From positions 1 to 34,263 of IMG/VR virus record IMGVR_UViG_3300028571_000062: a stretch of 34,263 bases of DNA; one strand, given 5' to 3'. Origin of the DNA: a virus. The translations under genes were made by a program, and so were the position numbers. Numbering within the stretch: the first letter of the stretch is position 1; the number at the start of each line of letters is the position of its first letter. The notes below the pieces were generated by a model. That model saw only the letters and a list, made by a program, of their open reading frames with translations, was not told the origin of the DNA and made no database searches. Below, in pieces: positions 7,095-14,732 of this stretch.

Positions 7095-9197
7095 TTAATT
7101 ACTTACAACAGGGGCAATCACGCACCGGCAGTTATATTCCTGGGGATAGGGAACACCATTCGAGAAATTGTCCTCAAGTCCGACGATCTCGCCGTCCAAG
7201 ATTACATGCTCCTCGCGTGTGCGGTCGTCCAGGGTTGCAATCCATTCCTTGCCTTCGACGACATCGGACTGTTTGTATCCATCCTGGAAACCTTCATTGT
7301 TCGCATTGGTCGATTCCGTGCGAGCAATCAAGTCGAGTCGGTAGTCATTGTACTGTGTGTATACATCTCCTACGCGGTCGGAGAGCTGTGTGATACCTTC
7401 TCCTGCCGCAATACCTTCAGTAAGGGATGAAGCCAAACGCTTGAATGTCGTATCGTTTATTGATGCGGCGAAGAATTTGGCACGCTTTTCAAGCTTTGCC
7501 TTAATGGCTTCAGTAACCTTGAATTCCTTGCCATCGTCCACGAAATCCATAGCGTCCTGACCTGAAGACTTCAGGAATTCAGTTAGGAATGGTAGTCCGA
7601 ATTCTGCAATGAGCTTATCCTCTCCCTTTGCGTTCAAGATGGAGTCGAGCTTCTGTGTTGAAATCTTACGCTTGTCGATAGCCTTCTCAAGATCAGCCTT
7701 CAAGAGTGCATCCTTCACACGCTTCTCTTGTGCCTTCATTTCCTTTCCGAGTGCTGACTTGAAACGCTTTGCCTTCGCGTCGATAGCCTTGTTCACATAG
7801 AGAAAATAGTTCTGGCGGACTTCTTTATTGGTAAGGATGGACACGAGAACCTTTTTATTCTTGCGTGCCTTCTTTCCCTTCTTCTCCTTCTTTGAAACAT
7901 TCGCTTCGTCGGTCGCATTCTTTTCCATGACTTCCTGAATGCCAAGCTCTACCTGCAATCGTCGGCGACCGCTCAAGTGACGGATAGAGTTCTGCGTAGG
8001 TGTAGGCTCGCCCACCTTTCCAAGCGGAACATTGATAAGGCTTCCAAAGAGTTCGTCCCCTCCGTCGATTGGTTCGTATCCAAGCTGTGATCGGATTTCG
8101 TTTCGAGTGATCCACTTGTCGACTCCCTGCGTGTACTCTGAAAGCTTTAGGGTTCGGTCTTCAGGCGTAGGGTCTGTATAGTCGAGGTAGTACTTCTCCC
8201 CAAATTCGGGAACGAGCAAGAATTCATTTAGCACTTCGACAAGCTGTATCATTTCAGGCTTGATTGTCTGCGTCATGAACATATAGATACCTGCCTCTGC
8301 ATTGGCTCGGTTCACATCGTCCGTGGTAATGATTGACTTAGGCACGCCGAACGCAACGAGAATGTCGTCACGAGTAAACTTCATAGACTCGATGTAATCC
8401 ATCTCACGCTGGGAAAGCGAGATTTGCTGGTACTCGATACCTCCTGCAAGAACAGCAATGCGTGAGTTCTTACCGCGTCCCTTGTGGGTTTCGTTCCATC
8501 GATCCTTTGCTGCCTGGGCTTCTTCCTGGGTCATGCCTTCGTTGTTTCGTAGAATTCCGTCAGGTCGAGCGGCGTTCAAGAAGAAGTCACGCTGATATGA
8601 AGCTGCGAGTTCCTCTGTCTGAATGCGTCCACGGGCAGCCTGGACAGGCGATACACCATCGTAAATGCACAATGGGTCTGGGTCGCGTAGGAAGATAATA
8701 TCCTCGAAAAGAACCTCCTCCTGTGAGCCGTCCTCGAAGGTAACGAGGTAGTGCTTGATTATCTCTCCGTCTGGGTCGGGAATGATAGTGACCATGTCAG
8801 GTCGCAGGTTCCAAAGCTCGACGACCTGTCCTCGGTCGTTGCGTACCTTGTGCCAGTAAGCCTTACCCGTAAGCTTCTTGTTTATCATTGTGATACGCAG
8901 GAATTCCGAGCGGGTCTGCCAAGGGTTGAATTTATACAAAAGATCGAGGGCTGGGTGTACCAGAACCTCTCGTGAGTCTCCCTTCGTGTTTATGATTTCG
9001 TGAAGGGTCAGGTCTACAGTCGCGGTGTACTTCGCAATCTTATCGACGCACGCGTACACATAGACCGACTTGCGATATTGGTCGAGCTGTCCTGTAGTCG
9101 AAAGCACGCTGTTCGAACCGAGAATGCGACCAAGCTGATCGAGTGAGTAAGACTTAGCACGGGATCGTCCGAAGATTTTGCTGAAGATATTAGCCAT
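7095..9197 (-). CDS. Portal protein fused to a MuF-type head morphogenesis domain (700 aa)
   Basis: The N-terminal 400 residues match HK97-type portals: 'VYVYACVDKIAKYTA' near 45, 'NPWQTRSEFLRI', 'LTGKAYW', 'LWNLRPD', 'FGVPKSII' and 'NRANAEAGIYMFMTQTI'. Residues about 430-520 are a lysine-rich helical linker. The last 180 residues are a SPP1-gp7/MuF minor head domain: 'ARTESTNANNEG', 'WIATLDDRTREEH', and the end 'PYPQEYNCRCVIAP'. These are usually two neighbouring genes, so this is a natural fusion of portal ring and minor head protein. It starts 43 nt after the terminase gene, at an ATG 7 nt beyond TGTTATACT. Confidence 0.93.
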   Translation of the reverse strand: MANIFSKIFGRSRAKSYSLDQLGRILGSNSVLSTTGQLDQYRKSVYVYACVDKIAKYTATVDLTLHEIINTKGDSREVLVHPALDLLYKFNPWQTRSEFLRITMINKKLTGKAYWHKVRNDRGQVVELWNLRPDMVTIIPDPDGEIIKHYLVTFEDGSQEEVLFEDIIFLRDPDPLCIYDGVSPVQAARGRIQTEELAASYQRDFFLNAARPDGILRNNEGMTQEEAQAAKDRWNETHKGRGKNSRIAVLAGGIEYQQISLSQREMDYIESMKFTRDDILVAFGVPKSIITTDDVNRANAEAGIYMFMTQTIKPEMIQLVEVLNEFLLVPEFGEKYYLDYTDPTPEDRTLKLSEYTQGVDKWITRNEIRSQLGYEPIDGGDELFGSLINVPLGKVGEPTPTQNSIRHLSGRRRLQVELGIQEVMEKNATDEANVSKKEKKGKKARKNKKVLVSILTNKEVRQNYFLYVNKAIDAKAKRFKSALGKEMKAQEKRVKDALLKADLEKAIDKRKISTQKLDSILNAKGEDKLIAEFGLPFLTEFLKSSGQDAMDFVDDGKEFKVTEAIKAKLEKRAKFFAASINDTTFKRLASSLTEGIAAGEGITQLSDRVGDVYTQYNDYRLDLIARTESTNANNEGFQDGYKQSDVVEGKEWIATLDDRTREEHVILDGEIVGLEDNFSNGVPYPQEYNCRCVIAPVVSN

Positions 9198-9204
9198 TGG
9201 AATG

Positions 9205-9213
9205 AGTATAACA
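9205..9213 (-). promoter_or_regulatory. Extended -10 promoter of portal gene
   Basis: TGTTATACT on the minus strand is followed by 7 nt (CATTCCA) and the portal ATG. The TG-N-TATACT form matches the other start-site promoters in this genome. No ribosome binding site is present. Confidence 0.6.
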
Positions 9214-9239
9214 CCTAGTAAAAAGAAACAACAAGGAAA

Positions 9240-10415
9240 TTAGTACACCATCGCGACTTTCCTGTTATGGAATGAGTATACAGCCATGCGGAAGCTGTCG
9301 CAAAAGTCGTCATTCACTTTGACCGGCTCGTCCGTTGGCTTGCCGTCTTTCTCCTTCCATGAGTACGACTTCAGCTCCTTGATTCCGTTCACTGAATCCT
9401 TCGTTATGTAAAACGGCTTGCTCTTGATTAGCTTGATGCCTGACTCTACGGAACCGGGGCCTTTCTTCGCTGGTTTGATATTGAAACCTGCCTTTCGTAT
9501 AGCCTCAATAGCTTTCGGGTCTTCATTATCCCCGTATATGTAATCGCTCTTGGTAAGCACGCCAACCTTTACCAAGTCCTCAAGCTCTGCAATAAGCATC
9601 TCGTCGTCAAGCCCGCTCTTGTATATGTGCTCCCTGACGTACACCGAGCCGTCATGGTCGCGTATCTCTGTCAGCACAGTCGGATGGTTATACCCAAAGT
9701 CCAGGCCGAATATCTTGTTTGAGTAAGTCTCTGGCAAGGCATCGCAGTATTGCCAGTGCGAGTAAATCGTAACCCCTGAAATACCACGGAGTCCAAGCCC
9801 ATAGATACGCCAATAGTTCTGGTCTGCAAGCTTGTAACGCTCGATTTCTGAAACGACCTCTGGAGGGTTAAATGGATTGTCCTTGTAGGTCGAGTGAATG
9901 ACCTCTACATCGTCACGCGTAAGGACATGATCGTATATCCAGTGAAATTGGTCGGATGGGTTGTAGTCGATATAGACATCCCCTGAAGTACGGAGCAGGA
10001 GCTGTTTCCAGTCTTCATAGTCCAGCTCGTTGGCTTCATTGATATACAGCACGGTTCGCTTTCGTCCGCGAATCTTCTTCGCATCGTCGATTGATAGGAA
10101 TTCCAGGACGGCGTGACCAACCCTGTAGGTGTGCTCGGTCTTGTTCTCGTTCTCCTGGTAGTACAGCCCGTACTCCATGAGCAGTCCCATGATGTCTTTG
10201 TATACGGTCGCCTTCAAGGCTGGCATTGTTTTACGGACGACGCAGACAATAAAGCCAGGTACATACTGGTTCTGCATCAAAAGGGTAATGACTACTTGTG
10301 CGAGCGAGTGAGTCTTCGAAGAACGCGATCCGCCCTCGTTTACCCTGATACGCTTCTTGCACTGTATGTTTCTAAAATAGACATTAGTTGCCTTCAGCTT
10401 TGCCTTGGTATTCAT
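9240..10415 (-). CDS. terL: Terminase large subunit (391 aa)
   Basis: This is the ATP-driven DNA packaging motor and nuclease. The ATPase domain has Walker A 'GGSRSSKT' at residues 28-35 and Walker B 'LYINEANE' at 123-130, with 'DYNPSDQFHWIY' after it. The RNase H-like nuclease domain begins with 'FGLDFGYNHPT' near 237, continues with 'YGDNEDPKAI' near 291 and ends with 'DSFRMAVYSF'. All three acidic positions are present. It belongs to the Terminase_3/Terminase_6-like group. The chosen ATG at 10415 overlaps the small subunit gene by 32 bp; an upstream TTG at 10430 is possible but less likely. Confidence 0.95.
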   Translation of the reverse strand: MNTKAKLKATNVYFRNIQCKKRIRVNEGGSRSSKTHSLAQVVITLLMQNQYVPGFIVCVVRKTMPALKATVYKDIMGLLMEYGLYYQENENKTEHTYRVGHAVLEFLSIDDAKKIRGRKRTVLYINEANELDYEDWKQLLLRTSGDVYIDYNPSDQFHWIYDHVLTRDDVEVIHSTYKDNPFNPPEVVSEIERYKLADQNYWRIYGLGLRGISGVTIYSHWQYCDALPETYSNKIFGLDFGYNHPTVLTEIRDHDGSVYVREHIYKSGLDDEMLIAELEDLVKVGVLTKSDYIYGDNEDPKAIEAIRKAGFNIKPAKKGPGSVESGIKLIKSKPFYITKDSVNGIKELKSYSWKEKDGKPTDEPVKVNDDFCDSFRMAVYSFHNRKVAMVY

Positions 10416-10932
10416 TGACGATTTCAACAACGAAGCCAGTGATAGGCTTGTTGTCGGTTGTTAGGTCGAGAGTGTTACCGAATTCACGCTTACGCTTGGC
10501 ACGAATGAAGCTGAAAGCGGTATCCACGGAACCAAGACCTTCGACTATAGTCTTGCGAGCTTTGAAAACAGGGGCTTCCTTGAATGAGTAAATGAATTCC
10601 TGCAGGAGCGGGTACTTCTTGTACCAGTTGTATAGGGTAGCTCTTGAAAGCTCTGCATAATGGGCGATTTCTTCGTCCGGGCATCCCATCTCTGCGGCTA
10701 TCCTCAAGTTCTCCAAGCGTTGCTTTGTAGCAGCATAGCATGTGCCACTATCGAGAATATCGTTTACTAGCTTTTCCCAGGTGTCACTGTCTAATATCAG
10801 CATTGGTTCTTCTTCTTGCCCTTTATTTTCCAACGGGGACACGATTTCAACATTAGACAAGTCGGTAACGCCCAAAGCCCCGCTATTTGGCAGGGCTTGG
10901 TCTTCATTCTGTTCGTTCTCCCGGGATGCCAT
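10384..10932 (-). CDS. terS: Terminase small subunit (182 aa)
   Basis: This is a DNA-recognition subunit for packaging. The first 45 residues are a low-complexity acidic leader. Residues about 70-105 contain a helix-turn-helix: 'RLENLRIAAEMGCPDEEIAHYAELSRATLYNWYKKYP', typical of terminase small subunits. The rest is helical with 'FIRAKRKREFGN', a motif I know from such proteins. It overlaps the next upstream gene by 29 bp and the large subunit by 32 bp, a standard TerS-TerL arrangement. Confidence 0.85.
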   Translation of the reverse strand: MASRENEQNEDQALPNSGALGVTDLSNVEIVSPLENKGQEEEPMLILDSDTWEKLVNDILDSGTCYAATKQRLENLRIAAEMGCPDEEIAHYAELSRATLYNWYKKYPLLQEFIYSFKEAPVFKARKTIVEGLGSVDTAFSFIRAKRKREFGNTLDLTTDNKPITGFVVEIVNEYQGKAEGN

Positions 10933-11269
10933 ACGTTATAGATTGTACATCGTACTTCTTGCATATAGCAAGAATCTCGTCATGAGCTTGCTTCAGGAAT
11001 TTCGCATTTCCATTGACTGTTATACTTGCCATTCTATTTGGATTGACTCCAATATTATCAATAGGAACGAACGGCTGGACTTTATCTAGTTTCCGCGAGG
11101 AAACCATCTGTAATACTTTCCCTGTCTCCTCCATGAAGTTGGAAATAAGGGAATTCAGCTTGCCTTGCTTCTTCGCGAAACTCTCGTGTGCCTTCAGGGC
11201 GACTTCAATCTTACCGAGCCGTTTTCCAATGGCGGTCAAAAGCTTCAGGTCTTCAGGCGAGAGTGCCAT
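10904..11269 (-). CDS. Hypothetical protein (121 aa), upstream of terminase
   Basis: I cannot name this protein. The first half is helical with a possible coiled coil ('LLTAIGKRLGKIEVALKAHESF'). The second half is mixed ('NRMASITVNGNAKFLKQAHDEIL'). It is translated after the TM2 gene through a TAG-CAT-ATG junction and overlaps terS by 29 bp. A DNA-binding or packaging-accessory role is possible from position only. Inside it lies one copy of the GTTTCC-N4-GGAAAC hairpin (11089-11104). Confidence 0.7.
   Translation of the reverse strand: MALSPEDLKLLTAIGKRLGKIEVALKAHESFAKKQGKLNSLISNFMEETGKVLQMVSSRKLDKVQPFVPIDNIGVNPNRMASITVNGNAKFLKQAHDEILAICKKYDVQSITYGIPGERTE
11089..11104. repeat. GTTTCC-N4-GGAAAC hairpin, copy 1
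   Basis: A 6-bp inverted repeat with a GCGA spacer (TCGC on the minus strand). The same arms recur at 14797-14812, 16422-16437 and 21200-21215. This copy is within coding sequence ('MVSSRKL'). Confidence 0.65.
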
Positions 11270-11272
11270 ATG

Positions 11273-11506
11273 CTACCAGGTAGAGACTGTGCGTCCCTCT
11301 CCATCCTTGAATTTGCCGGAAAGAATTTCAATCCAATCGACAAGGTTCATGATGGCCGAAACGATCAGGGTTATAAGCAGAATCGACAGGATCAGCATCG
11401 TAACGCCCTTGCGGACATTCCCGACGTAAAACTGGTGGATTCCAAAGGTTCCGAGGAAACACGAAAGAATGAAAGCTGTCGTGCGTGATTTTGGGGATAC
11501 GTTCAT
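11273..11506 (-). CDS. TM2-domain membrane protein (77 aa)
   Basis: Residues 8-65 form a TM2 domain. A first hydrophobic segment contains 'AFILSCFLGTFGIHQFYVGNVRKG', with the family's G-x-H-x-F-Y-x-G signature. A short turn and a second hydrophobic segment ('MLILSILLITLIVSAIMNLVDWIEIL') follow. The protein should sit in the cytoplasmic membrane as a two-helix hairpin. TM2 proteins are common in bacterial chromosomes; their function in phages is unknown to me. It is coupled to the methyltransferase-like gene by TAA-TTT-ATG. Superinfection exclusion or membrane remodelling are possible roles (inference). Confidence 0.85.
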   Translation of the reverse strand: MNVSPKSRTTAFILSCFLGTFGIHQFYVGNVRKGVTMLILSILLITLIVSAIMNLVDWIEILSGKFKDGEGRTVSTW

Positions 11507-11509
11507 AAA

Positions 11510-11956
11510 TTAAATAACTGAATAGATAAGGATAATTCGCTGACCTGCGTACTCGACAGAGTACGGAACCATGCCAGTGATTTCATTGATTGCATCAAGC
11601 GATGCGGTGTCTGGTACAGTCATGACGACGATACCCGACGAGAATTCTTTGAGTCGGTCAAAATACCGCTTCTGGTCTTGCACGAATTCAAACGTCTTCA
11701 TGCATACCACAATGTCGTACTTCTCTGGCTTTGCGAAGCTGAAAAAGTCATAGTTGACGGTTTCAACCTTGAGATCCTCCATGAACAAAGCATCGGGACG
11801 GTCGTCGTCGATATTCTTCATGCTGAAGTAATCTCCGTATAGGAACGGCGTAGTGCCGATCTGCAGTACCTTCGTAGCGTCCGGGCAGAATCCAAAAATG
11901 ATGTCCTGCACATCTGCGTAAAAGGCATATTCGGGCTGTTCTTGCCAGTAAGTCAT
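11510..11956 (-). CDS. Small SAM-methyltransferase-like protein (148 aa)
   Basis: The sequence shows parts of a class I methyltransferase fold. 'ATKVLQIGTTPF' near residue 27 stands at the SAM-binding motif I position, though it lacks the usual GxGxG. 'YDIVVCMKTFEFVQDQKRYFDRLKEF' near 80-105 matches motifs IV/V and the following helix, and 'GIVVMTVPD' the next strand. It is short for the family (usually about 200 or more), so it may be reduced or inactive. It has its own start-site promoter (TGCTAAAAT, 6 nt, ATG) and lies next to a glycosyltransferase, suggesting a part in glycan or small-molecule modification. Substrate unknown. Confidence 0.6.
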   Translation of the reverse strand: MTYWQEQPEYAFYADVQDIIFGFCPDATKVLQIGTTPFLYGDYFSMKNIDDDRPDALFMEDLKVETVNYDFFSFAKPEKYDIVVCMKTFEFVQDQKRYFDRLKEFSSGIVVMTVPDTASLDAINEITGMVPYSVEYAGQRIILIYSVI

Positions 11957-11962
11957 ACCACT

Positions 11963-11971
11963 ATTTTAGCA
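11963..11971 (-). promoter_or_regulatory. Extended -10 promoter of the methyltransferase-like gene
   Basis: TGCTAAAAT, six bases (AGTGGT), then ATG on the minus strand. It overlaps the last codons of the glycosyltransferase gene. Confidence 0.55.
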
Positions 11972-12910
11972 CACCTTGGTCTTTACTTTCCCATCTTCGA
12001 CAGAGTAGTAAAAGGTGTGTTCGCGGCAATCTTCTGGCGTGAATACCTGACCGTCGTCGTGCAAGTGATCGCACGGAACGCCCCAGTCCATATAACATTT
12101 GTAAGCTTGGGAGAGTCGGAAGACAAATAGCTCGTCTGGGCCGATCTTGTATTCGGGGATGGAACCAAGCTCGATTTCTCCTATAGCGTCCACGTTTGCT
12201 GCAAAGCAGAACCACCCGCCGATATTGATTTCGTGTAATCCATCCTCTTGGTAGCCAGGATTAAACTTTCGAACCGGCAAGCCGTCCTCGACAGTGAGCC
12301 ATCCTCCGCCGATGCGTCGATACCCGTGACGGTGTGTCTCAACACCCTGCACAAAGGCCACCTCGTCGCTCAAGCGACCCGTCAGGCGTGCAAAGGCATC
12401 CTTCGGAGCCATTGTGTCGTCTTCGATGCAGAACAGCGTCACAGCCCCCAAATTCTGGGCAATGCCGATGATCGTACGGTAGTGCTGCATGATGCGGGAT
12501 GTCCTCTCCTTGTACATGGTCGCGTCAGTGATAGGTGCTTCGTTCGTCACAATGAAGCTGACCATCATAAATCCAGCGTCCCGTGCCTGTGACTTGATGT
12601 CCTCGATCATTTCCGTGTCTTCGGAGTCGATAAGGATAAGCCAATGGATTCGGTCGCGTGGCATTTCAAGAACCTTAAGATTCTCAAAGAACGGCTTGAC
12701 GCAATACTTCCGAGAAAAGATTGTAGTGAACAGGTATTGAGTATACCCGTCGCTTCGCTCCATCTCGATTGTCACTTTGTCGAGCGACCCGACTGCTTGC
12801 TTTGCAGGTCGGAGCCATGGGTACTCTCGATCGGACATTACGATGTCGCCTATGCGATATGATCGTCCGTCGAGGGTTCCCGGTGCGGTTGCATAGTATT
12901 TTTCCTTCAT
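11966..12910 (-). CDS. Glycosyltransferase, GT-A-like, with shared N-terminal module (314 aa)
   Basis: Residues 1-45 repeat the small module of the glycosyltransferase at 3308-4906 ('KYYAT-P', 'DGRSYRIGDIV', 'WLRP'). From about residue 55 a GT-A/GT2-type fold follows: 'YLFTTIFSRKYCVKPFFENL', 'HWLILIDSEDTEMI', then 'LFCIEDDTMAPKDAF', where EDD-T is the nucleotide-sugar/metal site. 'GPDELFVFRL' further on stands at the catalytic-base position. The start at 12910 overlaps the DNA methyltransferase stop by 4 nt (ATGA). A longer upstream in-frame extension lies inside that gene and lacks the module, so I rejected it. The enzyme is probably cytoplasmic. Sugar and acceptor are unknown. Confidence 0.78.
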   Translation of the reverse strand: MKEKYYATAPGTLDGRSYRIGDIVMSDREYPWLRPAKQAVGSLDKVTIEMERSDGYTQYLFTTIFSRKYCVKPFFENLKVLEMPRDRIHWLILIDSEDTEMIEDIKSQARDAGFMMVSFIVTNEAPITDATMYKERTSRIMQHYRTIIGIAQNLGAVTLFCIEDDTMAPKDAFARLTGRLSDEVAFVQGVETHRHGYRRIGGGWLTVEDGLPVRKFNPGYQEDGLHEINIGGWFCFAANVDAIGEIELGSIPEYKIGPDELFVFRLSQAYKCYMDWGVPCDHLHDDGQVFTPEDCREHTFYYSVEDGKVKTKVC

Positions 12911-13887
12911 AAGAGTCTTTCGATTATGTCTCTGATAACATTTACAGTGACCGCGTTTCCAAGGCATTTGTAGCGTTGTGTGTCACTGATTTCTATATTC
13001 TTTTTTAATTCGCCACCATTGCCGATGTCTTTTGATTCAAGACCAAACTTCGTCCATCCGTCAGGGAATCCCTGCAATCGTTCGCATTCCGTAGGGGTAA
13101 GTCGGCGGATTGCATTTACTACTGGCGGTTCTTTGTAGCTCGTTGCGGTAATTGCGACACTGTTATCATAATCCTTTTTGTAATTCAACATCTTTGGATT
13201 CTGTATAAACGGCTGCCTATTACCACCCTTGTGCGTTCGCAAAGTTCCGACAAAGAGCTGGTCTGCTTTTACGCTTGATCCTCTGATTGTATGTGAAACT
13301 TCGGCTTGTGCCCGTCCTGCGTCTGCTGGCTCCGAGCTATCAGATACTCCGTCATTTTTTCCGAAAGGAAATACTTGCGGTCTGGTCGTTCCTCTAAGAT
13401 TTCCGACAATAAAGATTCGCTCCCGGTTTTGGGGGACTCCGTGATTCTTGCTGTTAAGCACTTGCCATTGGAGGTCATACCCCAGTTCTGCAAGCGTGGT
13501 GATGATGACTTTGAAAGTGTTTCCATTGTCATGAGATAGCAATCCTTTGACGTTTTCCAGTAGGAGCAGTCTTGGTTGCTTTTCTTTGAGAATCCGAGCG
13601 ATGTCAAAGAATAAGGTTCCCCTTGTGTCTTCAAATCCTCCTCGCTTTCCAGCGATTGAGAATGATTGACAAGGAAATCCGCCAACGAGTAAGTCAAAGG
13701 CAGGGAGTTCTTTTTCATTGATTTTAGTGATGTCTCCATAGTTCTTGTGATTTGGAAAGTGCTTCTGGTAAATTTTGATGGCGTATTTGTCGATTTCAGA
13801 ATATCCGACACACTCGTGACCTGCACCTATTCCTAGCTCAAACCCGCCGATGCCAGTGAAGAGCGAAAAGTATTTTTCCTTTTCCAT
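12907..13887 (-). CDS. DNA (cytosine-5) methyltransferase (326 aa)
   Basis: All main C5-methyltransferase motifs are visible: motif I 'FTGIGGFELGIG' at 10-21, 'GYSEIDKYAIKIY' (II), motif IV 'GGFPCQSFSIAG' with the catalytic Cys at 73, motif VI 'LLLLENVKGL' at 108-116, motif VIII 'GVPQNRERIFIVG' at 150-162 and motif IX/X 'LTPTECERLQGFPDGWT' with 'CLGNAVTVNV'. The target-recognition region between VIII and IX is short, about 95 residues. No restriction enzyme gene is adjacent, so it is an orphan methylase that probably protects phage DNA from host restriction. The start at 13887 was chosen because it directly precedes motif I and follows the upstream stop by 2 nt. Confidence 0.95.
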   Translation of the reverse strand: MEKEKYFSLFTGIGGFELGIGAGHECVGYSEIDKYAIKIYQKHFPNHKNYGDITKINEKELPAFDLLVGGFPCQSFSIAGKRGGFEDTRGTLFFDIARILKEKQPRLLLLENVKGLLSHDNGNTFKVIITTLAELGYDLQWQVLNSKNHGVPQNRERIFIVGNLRGTTRPQVFPFGKNDGVSDSSEPADAGRAQAEVSHTIRGSSVKADQLFVGTLRTHKGGNRQPFIQNPKMLNYKKDYDNSVAITATSYKEPPVVNAIRRLTPTECERLQGFPDGWTKFGLESKDIGNGGELKKNIEISDTQRYKCLGNAVTVNVIRDIIERLL

Positions 13888-13889
13888 GA

Positions 13890-14054
13890 CTACATCTTGA
13901 TAAAGATTTTCATGAAGCCAAGCCATAGCCACATTGGAACGAATCGAGGCTTCGGCTTGAAAATGTCACGCATGACTTTGCTCTGTGCCATTGCGGCCCG
14001 TCGCATTTCACGCTGGTGCATTTGTCGGAGTTTCTTTGCTGATTTGTTATTCAT
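13890..14054 (-). CDS. Small basic protein with C-terminal hydrophobic segment (54 aa)
   Basis: The protein is strongly basic ('NNKSAKKLRQMHQREMRRAAM') and ends in an aromatic hydrophobic stretch ('FVPMWLWLGFMKIFI') that could insert in or lie on the membrane. I do not recognise a family. Its ATG overlaps the end of the 3D-domain gene by 8 nt, and its stop is 2 nt before the DNA methyltransferase start, so it belongs to the same unit. The upstream in-frame extension reads an alternate frame of the 3D gene and was rejected. Confidence 0.6.
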   Translation of the reverse strand: MNNKSAKKLRQMHQREMRRAAMAQSKVMRDIFKPKPRFVPMWLWLGFMKIFIKM

Positions 14055-14439
14055 AGATTGCGATCGTGATTGTTTTTCTTCCCCAGTCGAATGCCTGGGA
14101 TTTTGTCTGCAGGTGGATGTCGAAGTACTCGCCGTGGCGGTATTTTTTCGCCATCCTGTCCTCGCAAACGTACTGGGTGTCCTCCACTTGGAGAACTGTC
14201 CCAAACTTGTAATGGGCGGGACATGCGGCTGTCTGTGCCGAGATAGTCGTCCCGCTTGCTGTGATTGTCGGCGTGTCGTCCGTTTCGTCGGGGGATGCGG
14301 TGTAAGCCGTAACCTCCGCCAAAACCAGGCGTATCGGAGGCTCTGCGGCTTCCTGGGCGGCTGTTTTTGTTTGGAAAGTCAGCACTATGATTCCGAGGAT
14401 TGCCGCAACAAGGACAGCGATTCTGGTCGTCTTTTTCAT
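14047..14439 (-). CDS. Exported 3D-domain (double-psi beta-barrel) protein (130 aa)
   Basis: Residues 1-28 form a signal peptide: basic 'MKKTTR', hydrophobic 'IAVLVAAILGIIVLTF' and a likely cut near 'TAAQ'. The mature part is a 3D domain: 'VTAYTASPDETDDTP' at 43-57, 'ITASGTT', 'FGTVLQV', 'CEDRMAKKY' with Asp94, and 'GEYFDIHL' with Asp107. The family is named for three conserved aspartates and shares its barrel with MltA and Rpf-like murein enzymes. An exported cell-wall-active or wall-binding protein is likely. It stands far from the lysis genes and has its own promoter (TGGTAAAAT, 6 nt, ATG). Similar proteins are, to my knowledge, frequent in CPR bacteria. Confidence 0.82.
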   Translation of the reverse strand: MKKTTRIAVLVAAILGIIVLTFQTKTAAQEAAEPPIRLVLAEVTAYTASPDETDDTPTITASGTTISAQTAACPAHYKFGTVLQVEDTQYVCEDRMAKKYRHGEYFDIHLQTKSQAFDWGRKTITIAIYE

Positions 14440-14445
14440 ATAGAG

Positions 14446-14454
14446 ATTTTACCA
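14446..14454 (-). promoter_or_regulatory. Extended -10 promoter of the accessory cassette
   Basis: TGGTAAAAT, then CTCTAT, then ATG on the minus strand. It sits in the 21-nt gap before the 3D-domain gene and may drive that gene together with the DNA methyltransferase and glycosyltransferase. Confidence 0.6.
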
Positions 14455-14460
14455 TGAAAG

Positions 14461-14730
14461 CTAGGCTTCATGCAGGTACATTTTGACCTTTCGCATGGCA
14501 ACAAAGAATTCGTAAGGCTCGACAATGATGTCCTTTGCACGATACTGCTCCTTGATTTCGGTCGCCGTAAACGCGTCTTCCATCGTATCAGGGTGGTACT
14601 CAAAGAAAACCCAAATCTTACGCTGTCCCCTGAAGTCTTCCGGGTCTTTTTCTACATGGCTCAATTCGTAGCCTTTGCATTCAAGCACTGATGCAAGGAC
14701 AACGTCGGATGTTTTGATCGTTTCGTCCAT
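14461..14730 (-). CDS. Small phage protein, possibly DUF5659-like (89 aa)
   Basis: The start 'TIKTSDVVLASVLECKGYEL' followed by 'KIWVFFEYHPD' resembles small phage proteins of the DUF5659 type (a lysine-rich, single-domain fold with 'tsDl-lAa-L-~kG'). I am only moderately sure of that. The C-terminal helix carries 'EPYEFFVAMRKVKMYL'. It is coupled to the zinc-ribbon gene by TAA-TT-ATG and is the last gene of the small-gene run. No function is known. Confidence 0.7.
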   Translation of the reverse strand: MDETIKTSDVVLASVLECKGYELSHVEKDPEDFRGQRKIWVFFEYHPDTMEDAFTATEIKEQYRAKDIIVEPYEFFVAMRKVKMYLHEA

Positions 14731-14732
14731 AA

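Noticed and set aside
13269-13826. 185-aa alternate minus-strand frame inside the DNA methylase gene
   Set aside because: The methylase frame carries all catalytic motifs; the other frame has none.
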